A DNA stretch of 64,000 nt from Jiella marina (GCF_024359545.1 NZ_JAKQZG010000007.1:1-64000); one strand, 5' to 3'; positions 47,606-56,409 are shown, counted from the first letter of the stretch. Translations and numbers: made by a program. The notes: generated by a model from the letters alone, not told the origin.

Positions 47606-48052
47606 TCAGTATCGGCAGTAATGCCGGTAGCCGTCATAGCCGAGGAAGGTGTCCGTTCGAGCATCGTAGGACCGATATTTGGCCTCGCATCGCGCGACAT
47701 GCCGGGCGTGGGACGAGCTGCCCGGGGCCACGCGATAGACGCGGCGGGGCGCGACGGGTCGGTAGTAGACATTCGGCTGGTCGTAGTAGCGCGGTGCGGA
47801 AAGAGCGCCGCCCACGATCGCGCCAAGGGCAAAGCCCGCGATCCCGGCCCCGAGCGCTGCGCCGGAGTTGCGATGGCCGCCACGATAATAGCGGGGCCAA
47901 TGCCCGCGGTAATGTCGTGGCCCGCCGTGACCGACGTAATGACCGCCATGCCCTCGCCAGTGCGGATCGGCTTGCGCGGTGACGGTGCCAAGACTGACGG
48001 AGCCGGTGGCGATCACCGCCACGGCAACGATCGATGTAAAGAACTTGCGCAT
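47606..48052 (-). CDS. BA14K family protein
   Basis: 148 residues. Signal peptide (MRKFFTSIVAVAVIATGSVS to AQA, about 27), a His/Gly/Tyr/Arg-rich stretch, a glycine-zipper hydrophobic segment (ALGAGIAGFALGAIVGGALS, about 65-85) and the C-terminal BA14K motif HVARCEAKYRSYDARTDTFL + GYDGYRHYC. In Brucella this family has an immunoreactive, lectin-like member; it is typical of Hyphomicrobiales. AGGAGA 8 bases before the ATG fixes the start; the frame is open far upstream but that part is antisense noise. Confidence 0.9.
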   Translation of the reverse strand: MRKFFTSIVAVAVIATGSVSLGTVTAQADPHWRGHGGHYVGHGGPRHYRGHWPRYYRGGHRNSGAALGAGIAGFALGAIVGGALSAPRYYDQPNVYYRPVAPRRVYRVAPGSSSHARHVARCEAKYRSYDARTDTFLGYDGYRHYCRY

Positions 48053-48287
48053 TGTCTGTGTCTCCTGAATGCGCGTCCGGGAGCCGGAACGGCGCTGCCG
48101 CGTCCCCCGCGGCAATAACGCCGAACACGGCGGCCAAGTTCGGGCACGCTCAGAAAAAACTTTTATGATCAGCTTGTTAGAGGTGCTCTTCCGCAAGCCG
48201 TGGCGCATGCCGAGGATTCCGGTCGCTCTCGCGCCTGCTTTGGCGCGACAAACGGTAGCGGCCGCCGTGCCGCTCGGGATCTGGAAA

Positions 48288-48302
48288 GAACGTTTCAGGA
48301 AC
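48288..48302. promoter_or_regulatory. Candidate LexA (SOS) box, GAAC-N7-GAAC
   Basis: GAAC (48288-48291), seven bases GTTTCAG, then GAAC (48299-48302). Read on the other strand this is GTTC-N7-GTTC, the direct-repeat LexA site of Alphaproteobacteria. It lies 15 bases before the start of a DNA modification/repair radical SAM gene, a likely SOS target. One or two such matches are expected by chance in 64 kb, so the position is what makes it credible. Confidence 0.6.
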
Positions 48303-48316
48303 GTTATCACTGATGC

Positions 48317-49564
48317 ATGCCCCGACTCGATCTTCGCCAGAAGCTGGCCATCCTTTCGGATGCCGCGAAATACGACGCCTCCTGTGCCTCGAGCGGGGCG
48401 GCGGGTCGCAATTCCGTGCAGTCGAAGGGCATCGGCTCCACCGAAGGCTCCGGCATCTGCCATGCCTATGCGCCGGACGGGCGCTGCATCTCGCTCCTGA
48501 AGATCCTGCTCACCAATTTCTGCATTTACGACTGCGCCTATTGCATCAATCGCTCGTCCTCGAATGTCGAGCGGGCGCGGTTTTCGGTGGACGAGGTCGT
48601 GGCGCTGACCATGAACTTCTATCGGCGCAACTACATCGAGGGGCTGTTTCTCTCCTCCGGCATCATCCGGAACTCCGACTACACGATGGAGGAGATGGTC
48701 CGGATCGCGAAGAAGCTGAGGCTCGAGGAGAATTTCTCCGGCTATATCCATCTGAAGACGATCCCGGACGCATCGCCGGCGCTGATCGAGGAGGCAGGCC
48801 TTTTTGCCGATCGCCTGTCGGTGAACATCGAAATGCCCACCGATGTGACCCTCGCCTCGCTCGCGCCCGAGAAGGACCCGCGCGACATTCGGCGCTCCAT
48901 GGGGCATCTGCGCGCCAAGATCGAGGAGCATCGGGGCGAGAAGCGCGACCGCACCAAGCCGAAGCGTTTCTCAGCCGGCGGCCAGTCGACCCAGATGATC
49001 GTCGGCGCCGACCCGTCGAGCGACGATGACGTGCTGACCCGCTCGGAAAACCTCTATGGCAATTACCGCCTCAGCCGCGTCTATTATTCGGCCTTCTCGC
49101 CGATCCCGGACTCATCCAGCCGCCTTCCGGCGATGAAGCCACCCTTGATGCGCGAGCACCGGCTCTATCAGGCCGACTGGCTGATGCGCTTCTACGGATT
49201 TTCGCGCCCGGAGATCGTCTCGGGCGGGGAGGGCGGCATGCTCGACCTCTCGATCGATCCGAAGCTCGCCTGGGCGCTGAAGAACCGCGAGCATTTCCCC
49301 GTCGACGTCAATCGCGCCGACCGCGAAATGCTCCTGCGCGTTCCAGGGCTCGGAACACGGGCGGTGAAGCGCATCCTCTCGACGCGACGGCACCGCACGC
49401 TCCGCCTCGACGATGTCGCGCGGCTCTGCCAGTCCATCGACAAGGTGCGCCCCTTCATCTTGGCGCTCGACTGGTCGCCGGGCGGCCTGACGGACGGCGC
49501 AGGGTTGCGCGAGAGCTTCACGCCGAAGGCAAAGCGGGAGACGCGGCAGCTGGAGCTTTTTTGA
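48317..49564 (+). CDS. Putative DNA modification/repair radical SAM protein
   Basis: 415 residues. The radical SAM cluster motif CxxxCxxC is at C69, C73 and C76 (CIYDCAYC), preceded by two further cysteines (C48, C57) in a family-specific region. Near the C-terminus there is a helix-hairpin-helix, RADREMLLRVPGLGTRAVKR, implying DNA contact. This matches the family known as putative DNA modification/repair radical SAM protein, which normally sits directly beside a DUF4130/UdgX gene; here that partner is 1.6 kb downstream. The reaction is not known. A LexA-type box precedes it. No clear ribosome binding site before ATG 48317. Confidence 0.93.
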   Translation: MPRLDLRQKLAILSDAAKYDASCASSGAAGRNSVQSKGIGSTEGSGICHAYAPDGRCISLLKILLTNFCIYDCAYCINRSSSNVERARFSVDEVVALTMNFYRRNYIEGLFLSSGIIRNSDYTMEEMVRIAKKLRLEENFSGYIHLKTIPDASPALIEEAGLFADRLSVNIEMPTDVTLASLAPEKDPRDIRRSMGHLRAKIEEHRGEKRDRTKPKRFSAGGQSTQMIVGADPSSDDDVLTRSENLYGNYRLSRVYYSAFSPIPDSSSRLPAMKPPLMREHRLYQADWLMRFYGFSRPEIVSGGEGGMLDLSIDPKLAWALKNREHFPVDVNRADREMLLRVPGLGTRAVKRILSTRRHRTLRLDDVARLCQSIDKVRPFILALDWSPGGLTDGAGLRESFTPKAKRETRQLELF

Positions 49565-49569
49565 GACCT

Positions 49570-49983
49570 TCAGGCGGCTTGATCAGCCCCGACAATCGGA
49601 TCGATTTTAGCGATTTCATCACCGATTTTTTGCGCGGCGATTTCGAGATCGTAGCCGTTTTGGAAATTCAACCAGAACGCTGGTGTCGTGTTGAAGGCTT
49701 TCGCAAGGCGCAGCGCCGTACGTGTTGAAGGCTTTCGCAAGGCGCAGCGCCGTACGTGTTGAAGGCTTTCGCAAGGCGCAGCGCCGTACGTGTTGAAGGC
49801 TTTCGCAAGGCGCAGCGCCGTATCAGGGGAGATGCCGACTTCTTCGAGGACGAGGCGCTCGATCCGGGTTCTCGGCACACCCAGCCGCTTGGCGAGATTT
49901 CCCGCTGTCATGGAGAGGGGCGCCAGATATTCTTCCCGCAGATATTCGCCGGGATGGATGGGCCGGGCAAATCGAATGGGCAT
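49570..49983 (-). CDS. higA: HigA-family antitoxin with an in-frame repeat expansion
   Basis: 137 residues from ATG 49983 (MPIRFARPIHPGEYLREEYL), where HigA antitoxins are normally about 100. The HTH region (MTAGNLAKRLGVPRTRIERL to SPDTALRLAKAF) and the C-terminal TPAFWLNFQNGYDLEIA are standard. Between them, 34 extra residues come from three additional copies of a 34-bp repeat; with a single copy the text would read TALRLAKAFNTTPAFWLNFQ, the family norm. The insert is read in all three frames in turn (TALRLAKAFNT, YGAAPCESLQH, VRRCALRKPST, then TALRLAKAFNT again). It begins 13 bases after higB. Whether the longer protein still neutralises HigB cannot be told. Confidence 0.9.
   Translation of the reverse strand: MPIRFARPIHPGEYLREEYLAPLSMTAGNLAKRLGVPRTRIERLVLEEVGISPDTALRLAKAFNTYGAAPCESLQHVRRCALRKPSTRTALRLAKAFNTTPAFWLNFQNGYDLEIAAQKIGDEIAKIDPIVGADQAA
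49687..49822. repeat. Four perfect 34-bp tandem repeats in higA
   Basis: Units at 49687-49720, 49721-49754, 49755-49788 and 49789-49822 are identical; each begins CGTGTTGAAGGC and ends CAGCGCCGTA on the plus strand. Since 34 is not divisible by three, 1, 4 or 7 copies keep the higA frame, while 2 or 3 copies shift it. No spacers, so not a CRISPR. Confidence 0.97.
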
Positions 49984-49996
49984 CTTGGCGAATTCC

Positions 49997-50284
49997 TTAT
50001 CCGTGGTGGTAGTCAAGGATCTCGACGTCTTCCGGGACTGCGTCGGTCCAGCGAAAGCAGACTCTCCACTGGTCGTTGATCCGGATCGAATGCTGGCCTT
50101 TGCGGTCCCCTTTGAGGGCTTCGAGATGATTGCCGGGCGGTGATCTGAGATCATCGAGCCGGGTTGCGAAATCGGGTGCGCGAAGCTTGCGTTCGGCACG
50201 TCTCACCAATTCGGCCGGAAACCCTTTCGGCGCCTTGCCGGCGGCGATCACTTCGACGAACTTGCCTTTCGTCGAGATTATCAT
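49997..50284 (-). CDS. higB: HigB-family mRNA interferase toxin
   Basis: 95 residues, RelE/HigB superfamily. The C-terminal block RLDDLRSPPGNHLEALKGDR + KGQHSIRINDQWRVCFRW and the ending EDVEILDYHHG are family signatures. HigB toxins cut mRNA on the ribosome. It lies upstream of higA, the usual inverted order of this pair (toxin first). Divergent from the deaminase gene with a 63-base gap that contains a palindrome likely to be the HigA operator. Confidence 0.93.
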   Translation of the reverse strand: MIISTKGKFVEVIAAGKAPKGFPAELVRRAERKLRAPDFATRLDDLRSPPGNHLEALKGDRKGQHSIRINDQWRVCFRWTDAVPEDVEILDYHHG

Positions 50285-50299
50285 GCAATCGATCCAGTT

Positions 50300-50318
50300 T
50301 GTATCAGGTGATGATACA
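50300..50318. promoter_or_regulatory. Palindrome TGTATCA-N5-TGATACA, probable HigA operator
   Basis: TGTATCA (50300-50306) and TGATACA (50312-50318) are perfect inverted copies, 16 bases upstream of the higB start and 30 bases upstream of the deaminase start. HigA-type antitoxins repress their own promoter at such palindromes, so this is the natural candidate; it could also affect the divergent deaminase gene. Confidence 0.55.
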
Positions 50319-50347
50319 GGATCTCTCTCAGATCAGGAAGCGCCCCG

Positions 50348-50836
50348 ATGACGGATGGAACTGCCCACGAAACCGACCGCGAGCACCTTCTGCGCTGCGT
50401 CGAACTCGCCCGCGAGGCCGTGGATCTGGGCAATCGGCCCTTCGGCTCGGTGCTGGTCGCGGGCGACGGCACGGTTCTGAAGGAAGACCACAACCGCACC
50501 GGCTCTGGAGACCCGACCGCCCATCCGGAGATCGCGCTCGCCCGCTGGGCTGCACTGAACCTGTCGAAGGAGGAGCGGGCGAAGGCGACGATCTACACCT
50601 CCGGCGAACACTGCCCGATGTGCGCGACGGCGCAAGGCTGGTGCGGTGTTGGTCGCGCGGTCTATGCGACGTCCACGCCGCAACTGATCGAATGGCTCGC
50701 CGAGTTTGGCGCCCCTTCGCTGCCCTACATGCCGGTAACGCTCCGCGAGATGCTGCCGGATGTGGAGGTCGTCGGGCCGTTCGAAGAGTTTGCTGACGAG
50801 ATCAAGGCATTGCACAAGCGGGTGCATCGCAAGTAA
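50348..50836 (+). CDS. Nucleoside/nucleobase deaminase (CDA fold)
   Basis: 162 residues. Zinc site: H59-P60-E61 (TAHPEIALARWA) and C89/C92 (HCPMC), the pattern of the nucleoside deaminase branch of the cytidine deaminase superfamily (guanine deaminase, TadA-like). The HPE triad is a variant of the more usual H-A/V-E. Substrate cannot be told; it is not TadA by length and C-terminus. AGGAAG 7 bases before ATG 50348. It sits in the island between the two DNA-repair genes, divergent from higB. Confidence 0.88.
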   Translation: MTDGTAHETDREHLLRCVELAREAVDLGNRPFGSVLVAGDGTVLKEDHNRTGSGDPTAHPEIALARWAALNLSKEERAKATIYTSGEHCPMCATAQGWCGVGRAVYATSTPQLIEWLAEFGAPSLPYMPVTLREMLPDVEVVGPFEEFADEIKALHKRVHRK

Positions 50837-50875
50837 CGAAGCCTGCAAAAAATCAATAGGTGCCCGGCGTAGCGA

Positions 50876-51088
50876 CTACTTCTCCTGCGGATCGGGCGCA
50901 GCGACCTCGTCCCAAAACTCACCGGTAAGAATCGCCGGCACCGTTCCACGGCCGTGTAGCAATCGCTGATAGTCCAGATACGTCATGAGGACGTGGGTCG
51001 GCTTCCCTCTGGTGGTGACGATCACCGGCCCCTCCTCTGCAGCCCGCATTGCGGCAGAAGGTCGCCGATTGAATGCGTCTGCGTTCAT
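50876..51088 (-). CDS. Phd/YefM-family antitoxin, orphan
   Basis: 70 residues from ATG 51088 (MNADAFNRRPSAAMRAAEEG, then GPVIVTTRGKPTHVLMTYLDYQRLL), the typical Phd N-terminal DNA-binding fold. The frame extends to ATG 51127 (83 residues), which lacks both family-like sequence and a ribosome binding site; GGAAC precedes 51088. No toxin gene lies downstream: the next 40 bases run into the convergent deaminase gene. The C-terminal tail (FWDEVAAPDPQEK) may be what is left of a toxin-binding segment. Confidence 0.75.
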   Translation of the reverse strand: MNADAFNRRPSAAMRAAEEGPVIVTTRGKPTHVLMTYLDYQRLLHGRGTVPAILTGEFWDEVAAPDPQEK

Positions 51089-51195
51089 CTTATGTTCGGT
51101 TCCAGTCAACGCGCGACCTGACATCATTTCGGACAGTCTGATGATACCGATTTCGATCTAGGGCTGCAATTTGTTTGCACTTGGAACGCCTCGCC

Positions 51196-52686
51196 ATGTT
51201 CAACGCCCGGCTCGCATTCCCCGCCGATTTCGAGGGCTGGCGGGCGGCTGCGCGGACGGCGCTGGCCTTGGGGGTGTCGCCTGAGGATATGAGCTTTACT
51301 GTCGGGGACGAGGCGCCGGGACTCTTCGCCGAGCCCTTGCCGGCGCCACCGGAGAATGCGCCGCAGCCGACCGTGCCGCGCGCGTTTCCGGAGTTGGCGC
51401 GAAAGCTCGTCTGCCATGCCGACGCCGATCGCTTCGTCTTCGCTTATCAGCTGTTGTGGCGGCTCCAGACGGAGAAGACGCTCCTCGACATCGCCTCCGA
51501 TCCGGACATGATCCGCGCCGCCGAAATGGAGAAGGCCGTTCGCCGCGACAGTCACAAGATGAAGGCCTTCGTGCGGTTTCGCGAGATCGAGGACAACGAG
51601 ATCGGACGGCATTCCATCGCCTGGTTCGAGCCCTTTCATCACACCGTCGAACTGACCGCGCCCTTCTTCGCGCGGCGCTTTGCGGGCATGGTCTGGACGA
51701 TCCTGACACCGGAGCGCACCGCCCACTGGAACGGCGAGGAACTGTCGTTTCTCCCCGGCGCAACCCGCGACATGGCGCCGGCGGACGACGACATGGAGGC
51801 GCTCTGGCTCACCTATTACGCCTCGATCTTCAATCCGGCGCGGTTGAAGGTGAAGGCGATGACCGCAGAGATGCCGAAGAAATACTGGGCGAACATGCCC
51901 GAGACGGCGCTGATCAAGCCGCTTGTCGCCGGCGCGGAAGCAGCCTCGCGCCGCATGATCGAAACCGCGCCGAGCCTGCCGAGTTTCCGCTCCGAGAGAC
52001 TGAAGGAGCGAAACGCCATGACCCTCCCGCGGATGGAAAAGACACCGGAGATCAGCCCGGGCCTCGGCTACAACAAGGCGCCGGATACGATCGAGGAAGC
52101 GCGGGAACAGGCGGCGCACTGCCAAGCCTGCGCGCTCTGGGAGCCGGCAACGCAGACCGTGTTCGGCAAGGGGCCGGAGGACGCGCCGGTGATCTTCGTC
52201 GGCGAGCAGCCGGGCGATCAGGAGGATATTGCCGGCGAGCCCTTCGTCGGCCCGGCCGGCAAGGTCTTCGACCAGGCACTGGCGGCGGCCGGCGTCGACC
52301 GGCGCCAAGCCTATGTCACCAATGCGGTGAAGCATTTCAAGTTCGAGCCGCGCGGCAAGCGCCGCATCCACGCCAAGCCGAACATGAGCGAGATCAAGGT
52401 CTGCCGCTGGTGGCTCGACCAGGAGCGGCGGCTGATCAAGCCGAAGCTGATCGTGGCGCTCGGAGCGACGGCGGCGAATGCGGTGCTCGGCAAGACCGTG
52501 ACGATCAAGGCGACACGCTCGAAGCTGATCGATCTCGATCCCGAGACGAAACTGCTGGTGACCGTCCATCCCTCCTACATCCTCCGCTTGCCGGATCAGG
52601 CGGCGAAAGAGCGGGAGACGAAGGCCTTCGAGGCGGACATGGCGCTGGCGCTGGAAACGGTGCCGGAATTGGCGCTGGCGGGGTGA
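51196..52686 (+). CDS. udgX: DUF4130-UdgX fusion, uracil-DNA binding protein
   Basis: 496 residues. The first half (about 1-275) is the DUF4130 domain found with the radical SAM repair family (FVFAYQLLWRLQTEKTLLDI, MKAFVRFREI, WFEPFHHTVELTAPFFARRF). The second half (about 300-496) is UdgX: CQAC iron-sulfur cysteines, motif A GEQPGDQED, the R-loop KRRIH (388-392) with the His that in mycobacterial UdgX bonds covalently to the uracil-excised DNA, and motif B HPSYILR. ATG 51196 aligns best with the family; TTG 51175 and 51181 are possible. Functional partner of the radical SAM gene 1.6 kb upstream. Confidence 0.93.
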   Translation: MFNARLAFPADFEGWRAAARTALALGVSPEDMSFTVGDEAPGLFAEPLPAPPENAPQPTVPRAFPELARKLVCHADADRFVFAYQLLWRLQTEKTLLDIASDPDMIRAAEMEKAVRRDSHKMKAFVRFREIEDNEIGRHSIAWFEPFHHTVELTAPFFARRFAGMVWTILTPERTAHWNGEELSFLPGATRDMAPADDDMEALWLTYYASIFNPARLKVKAMTAEMPKKYWANMPETALIKPLVAGAEAASRRMIETAPSLPSFRSERLKERNAMTLPRMEKTPEISPGLGYNKAPDTIEEAREQAAHCQACALWEPATQTVFGKGPEDAPVIFVGEQPGDQEDIAGEPFVGPAGKVFDQALAAAGVDRRQAYVTNAVKHFKFEPRGKRRIHAKPNMSEIKVCRWWLDQERRLIKPKLIVALGATAANAVLGKTVTIKATRSKLIDLDPETKLLVTVHPSYILRLPDQAAKERETKAFEADMALALETVPELALAG

Positions 52687-52826
52687 GCTTCGCACGGGAG
52701 ATCCGCCCTGCCTTGAGCCTGACGGATCGATCGGCTAAGCCGCATCACGATAGATTGTGAATGACAGGAACCGGCGTGGGGGCAAACTCCGCGCCGGCGT
52801 TCCTTTTAAGACTCTGGTGAAATGCA

Positions 52827-54428
52827 ATGGCTGGGAAAAAGCCGAAACGGGTGACGGCGCGGGTGCCGCGCGGCTTCGTCGATCGGGACGCGGAGACGCT
52901 CTACGCCCAGGAGGCGATGCTTGCCACCATCCGCCGGGTCTACGAGACCTACGGCTTCGAGCCGGTGGAAACGCCGGTGTTCGAATACACCGATGCGCTC
53001 GGCAAGTTTCTGCCCGACTCGGACCGGCCGAACGAAGGCGTCTTCTCCATTGAAGACGACGACGAACAGTGGATGAGCCTGCGCTACGATCTGACGGCGC
53101 CACTCGCGCGCTATGTGGCAGAGAATTTCGAGAGCCTGCCCAAGCCCTATCGCAGCTACCGTGCGGGCTATGTGTTCCGCAACGAGAAGCCGGGGCCGGG
53201 GCGCTTCCGCCAGTTCATGCAGTTCGACGCCGACATCGTCGGCGCGCCGAACGTCTCGGCCGACGCCGAAATGGCGATGATGATGGCCGACACGATGGAG
53301 GCGCTGGGCATCCAGCGGGGGCAGTACGTCATCCGGGTGAACAACCGGAAGGTGCTCGACGGGGTGCTGGAAGCAATTGACCTTGGTGGTGAGGAGAATG
53401 CGGGGCGCCGGCTGACGGTGCTGCGGGCGATCGACAAGCTCGACAAGGTTGGGGCTGAGGGTGTTTGGAGCCTGCTTGGGAAGGGCCGCCTGGATGAAAG
53501 CGGTGATTTCACAAAAGGCGCCGAACTCACGGATGCGCAAATTGAACGCATATCTCCTTTCTTTGGGCGCGCGGGATACGTCCCGCTGGAGCAGTCGAGT
53601 AGCGCAGTTCGTCCCTTGGTGGGGCGGCGAATAGACGACAGTGATACTCTCTGGGTGGAGGATTCTCGCGGTTCGATAGAAGTCGCTCGTTCCGTTGTGG
53701 GCAGTAGCGAACTCGGCGTGGCCGGCGTGGATGAACTCGACAACATCTATCGTTTCATCGAGGCTGCCGGTTACGGGCCTGATCGCATCGCGATAAATAC
53801 GTCCGTCGTCCGCGGCCTTGAATACTACACCGGCCCGGTCTTCGAAGCCGAGCTCCTCTTCGACGTGACCAACGAGAAGGGCGAGGTCGTGCGCTTCGGC
53901 TCGGTGGGCGGCGGCGGGCGCTATGACGGGCTGGTCTCGCGCTTCATGTCGCAACCGGTGCCGGCGACGGGCTTTTCCATCGGCGTCTCGCGGCTGATGA
54001 CGGCGCTGAAGAATCTCGGGCGGCTGAAGACCGAAAAGCGCTCCGGCCCGGTGGTCGTCACCGTGATGGATCGCGACCGCATGGCCGATTATCAGGCGAT
54101 GGCGACGAAGCTGCGTGATGCGCTGAACGCCGATCCCTTGCTGCCGCCGGTGCCCGTCGAGGTGTTTCAGGGCAATCCGAAGCAGTTCGGCAAGCAGCTG
54201 CAATATGCCGATCGCCGCGACGCGCCTGTGGTCGTCATCCAGGGCGGTGACGAAAAGGCCGCCGGCAAGGTGCAGGTGAAGGACCTGAAGCTCGGCAAGG
54301 AGATGTCGGCGACGATCACCGACAATGCCGAGTGGCGCGAGGCGCGCGCCGGCCAGGAGACGGTCGACGAGAGCGACCTGGTCGACGCGGTGAAGCGCAT
54401 TCTCGCGCGTCAGTCCCGCGAGGGCTGA
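52827..54428 (+). CDS. hisS: Histidine-tRNA ligase
   Basis: 533 residues, class II synthetase of the long alphaproteobacterial type. Motif 2 ([20 protein letters not shown], about 108-127), the histidine-binding [12 protein letters not shown] (about 329-340), [12 protein letters not shown] and a C-terminal anticodon-binding domain are present. About residues 185-328 (53380-53810) are encoded with a clearly different codon usage: four in-frame ATA codons (53550, 53631, 53676, 53793) and many AGT, TCT and CCT codons, rare elsewhere in the window. Reading frame and flanking motifs are intact. First gene of hisS-hisZ-hisG, 6 bases before hisZ. Confidence 0.95.
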   Translation: MAGKKPKRVTARVPRGFVDRDAETLYAQEAMLATIRRVYETYGFEPVETPVFEYTDALGKFLPDSDRPNEGVFSIEDDDEQWMSLRYDLTAPLARYVAENFESLPKPYRSYRAGYVFRNEKPGPGRFRQFMQFDADIVGAPNVSADAEMAMMMADTMEALGIQRGQYVIRVNNRKVLDGVLEAIDLGGEENAGRRLTVLRAIDKLDKVGAEGVWSLLGKGRLDESGDFTKGAELTDAQIERISPFFGRAGYVPLEQSSSAVRPLVGRRIDDSDTLWVEDSRGSIEVARSVVGSSELGVAGVDELDNIYRFIEAAGYGPDRIAINTSVVRGLEYYTGPVFEAELLFDVTNEKGEVVRFGSVGGGGRYDGLVSRFMSQPVPATGFSIGVSRLMTALKNLGRLKTEKRSGPVVVTVMDRDRMADYQAMATKLRDALNADPLLPPVPVEVFQGNPKQFGKQLQYADRRDAPVVVIQGGDEKAAGKVQVKDLKLGKEMSATITDNAEWREARAGQETVDESDLVDAVKRILARQSREG

Positions 54429-54434
54429 GGAGCG

Positions 54435-55592
54435 ATGTTTTCCGCCACCACCGTTACCAGCACGGAACAGAGGATCGGGCAGGCCCTCGACGAATTGTTC
54501 GAAAAGCGCGGCGCCGAGGCGGCCGACACGCGGATCGTGCTTTCGGCCGAACCCTATCTCGACACCGCCGGCGAAGCGCTGCGTCGGCGCATCTTTCTGA
54601 CCCGCGGCGAGGGCGGCGAGAATCTCTGCCTGCGGCCCGACTTCACGATACCGGTCTGTATGCGCCATGTTGCGCAAGGCGCCGATCTGCCGAAACGCTA
54701 TTCCTATCGCGGCCTCGTCTTTCGCCAGCGGGCCGATGGCCCTGGGGAATTCGTGCAGGCCGGAATCGAGGATCTCGGCGAAGACAACCGCGCAACGGCC
54801 GACGCGCGCGCTCTGGCGGATTCCCTGGCCGGCCTTGAAGCCTGCGGCGTTGATCTCGACCGGCTGGACGTCATTCTCGGCGATCAGGGCCTGTTCGAAG
54901 CGGTCCTGCGGGCGCTCGGCCTGCCGGAGGGTTGGCAGCGCCGGCTGATCCGCACATTCGGCGACGAACGCGCGCTCGAAAAGGCACTGGACGCCCTGTC
55001 GAAGGGCGCAGAGGACATTCTGTCGGACCTCGATCCGCAGCTGATCGAACTTGCCCGCGACCGGGAAGAGGGCGCGCTGACGCGGCTCATACGGATGCGT
55101 ATGGAAGATGCCGGCCTGCCGCCGCATTCCGGTCGTTCGCCGGGTGAGGTGGCGAGCCGGCTGATCGAGAAGGTTGCGGTCGCCGAGGCGCGGCTCGGCG
55201 CGGACGCGCTCTCGACGCTCGAGGCGTTCCTGGCGATCGACTGCTCACTGGCCGAGGCCGGCGAAAGGCTAGGCGAAGTGGCGGGGCCGGCGGGTCTCGA
55301 TCTCGGCCGTGCGATGACGGTGTTCGAGACGCGCAATCTCGCGCTCCAGGCCGCCAGTGTGGATTTGAACCGGGTGCGCTACCGCGCCGCCTTCGGCCGA
55401 CCGATCGACTATTATACCGGTCTCGTCTTCGAAGCGCGGTTGAAGGGCGCCTCGGACACGCTCGCGGGCGGGGGACGCTACGACCGGCTGCTGACGATGC
55501 TCGGGGCCGACCGGCCGATCCCGGCGGTCGGCTTCTCGCTGTGGCTCGACCGGATCGGCCATTGCCTCGACAAGGGAGAGGGCGCGCAATGA
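54435..55592 (+). CDS. hisZ: ATP phosphoribosyltransferase regulatory subunit
   Basis: 385 residues. HisZ is a catalytically dead paralogue of histidyl-tRNA synthetase needed by short-form HisG. Synthetase-like traces are visible: [34 protein letters not shown] (degenerate motif 2), [11 protein letters not shown] and [17 protein letters not shown] directly before ATG 54435. Stop overlaps hisG start as ATGA, so HisZ and HisG are made together, as expected for a hetero-octamer. Confidence 0.95.
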   Translation: MFSATTVTSTEQRIGQALDELFEKRGAEAADTRIVLSAEPYLDTAGEALRRRIFLTRGEGGENLCLRPDFTIPVCMRHVAQGADLPKRYSYRGLVFRQRADGPGEFVQAGIEDLGEDNRATADARALADSLAGLEACGVDLDRLDVILGDQGLFEAVLRALGLPEGWQRRLIRTFGDERALEKALDALSKGAEDILSDLDPQLIELARDREEGALTRLIRMRMEDAGLPPHSGRSPGEVASRLIEKVAVAEARLGADALSTLEAFLAIDCSLAEAGERLGEVAGPAGLDLGRAMTVFETRNLALQAASVDLNRVRYRAAFGRPIDYYTGLVFEARLKGASDTLAGGGRYDRLLTMLGADRPIPAVGFSLWLDRIGHCLDKGEGAQ

Positions 55593-56281
55593 GCCTCACT
55601 CTGGCGATCCCCTCCAAGGGCCGGCTCATGGAAAAGGCGCTGGCGACGCTCGACAGCGCCGGCATCGTGGTCAAGGCCGGAGAGACACGCTCCTATCGCA
55701 CCAGTGTCGAAGGGTTCGAGGGGCTGGAGGTCCTGCTGCTCTCGGCTTCCGAGATCGCTCGCGAATTGCGGGACGGCGCCATCGATTTCGGTGTGACAGG
55801 CGAAGATCTGATCCGCGAGACGATCGCCGATCCCGAGCACACGGTGGAATTCGTCTCCCGCCTCGGCTTCGGCCAAGCCAATGTGGTGGTCGCCGTGCCC
55901 GATTCCTGGGTCGACGTGTCGAACATGGAGGATCTGGGCGACGTCGCCGGGGCGTTTCGCGCGCGGCACGGCCGGCGCCTCCGGATCGCCACCAAATACT
56001 GGCGCCTGACCCAGAGCTTTTTCACCCGTCAGCACGGCATCCAGAGCTATCGCATCGTCGAGAGCCTGGGCGCCACCGAGGGCGCGCCGGCGGCGGGGTC
56101 GGCCGACATCATCGTCGACATCACCTCGACCGGCTCGACGCTCGCGGCCAATCACCTCAAGGTGCTGGGGGACGGGGTGATTCTGAAATCCGAAGCTTGT
56201 TTGATCCGCGCCAATGCGGTTGGCCGTGATCCGGGCGCCCGGTCGATGGGCGACGAGCTGGCGAAGCGGTTCGGCGTCTGA
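55589..56281 (+). CDS. hisG: ATP phosphoribosyltransferase, short form
   Basis: 230 residues, the short HisG lacking the C-terminal histidine-binding domain; feedback control is supplied through HisZ. It catalyses the first step of histidine synthesis (ATP + PRPP). Motifs: [14 protein letters not shown] at the start, [12 protein letters not shown], and the PRPP-binding [23 protein letters not shown] 55589 overlaps the hisZ stop; the frame also opens earlier inside hisZ without family-like sequence. Confidence 0.96.
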   Translation: MSLTLAIPSKGRLMEKALATLDSAGIVVKAGETRSYRTSVEGFEGLEVLLLSASEIARELRDGAIDFGVTGEDLIRETIADPEHTVEFVSRLGFGQANVVVAVPDSWVDVSNMEDLGDVAGAFRARHGRRLRIATKYWRLTQSFFTRQHGIQSYRIVESLGATEGAPAAGSADIIVDITSTGSTLAANHLKVLGDGVILKSEACLIRANAVGRDPGARSMGDELAKRFGV

Positions 56282-56409
56282 CGATGCAGAATGGTGGGGC
56301 CGGAAGGGCCTCGCCACTGGCATGGTGATGATGGGGCGCGCATCGCGCCCCCCTGATGTCGGCCTGCAGGATTGGTTTTCTTTGCGCCGATCATGCGCGG
56401 CACCGAGCG

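Noticed and set aside
47606-48931. 441-codon minus-strand frame
   Set aside because: Only the last 148 codons, from a well-placed ATG with a ribosome binding site, are a real protein (BA14K); the rest is antisense to the radical SAM gene.
49687-49822. Possible CRISPR array
   Set aside because: Units are directly abutting with no spacers, and the sequence is coding inside higA.
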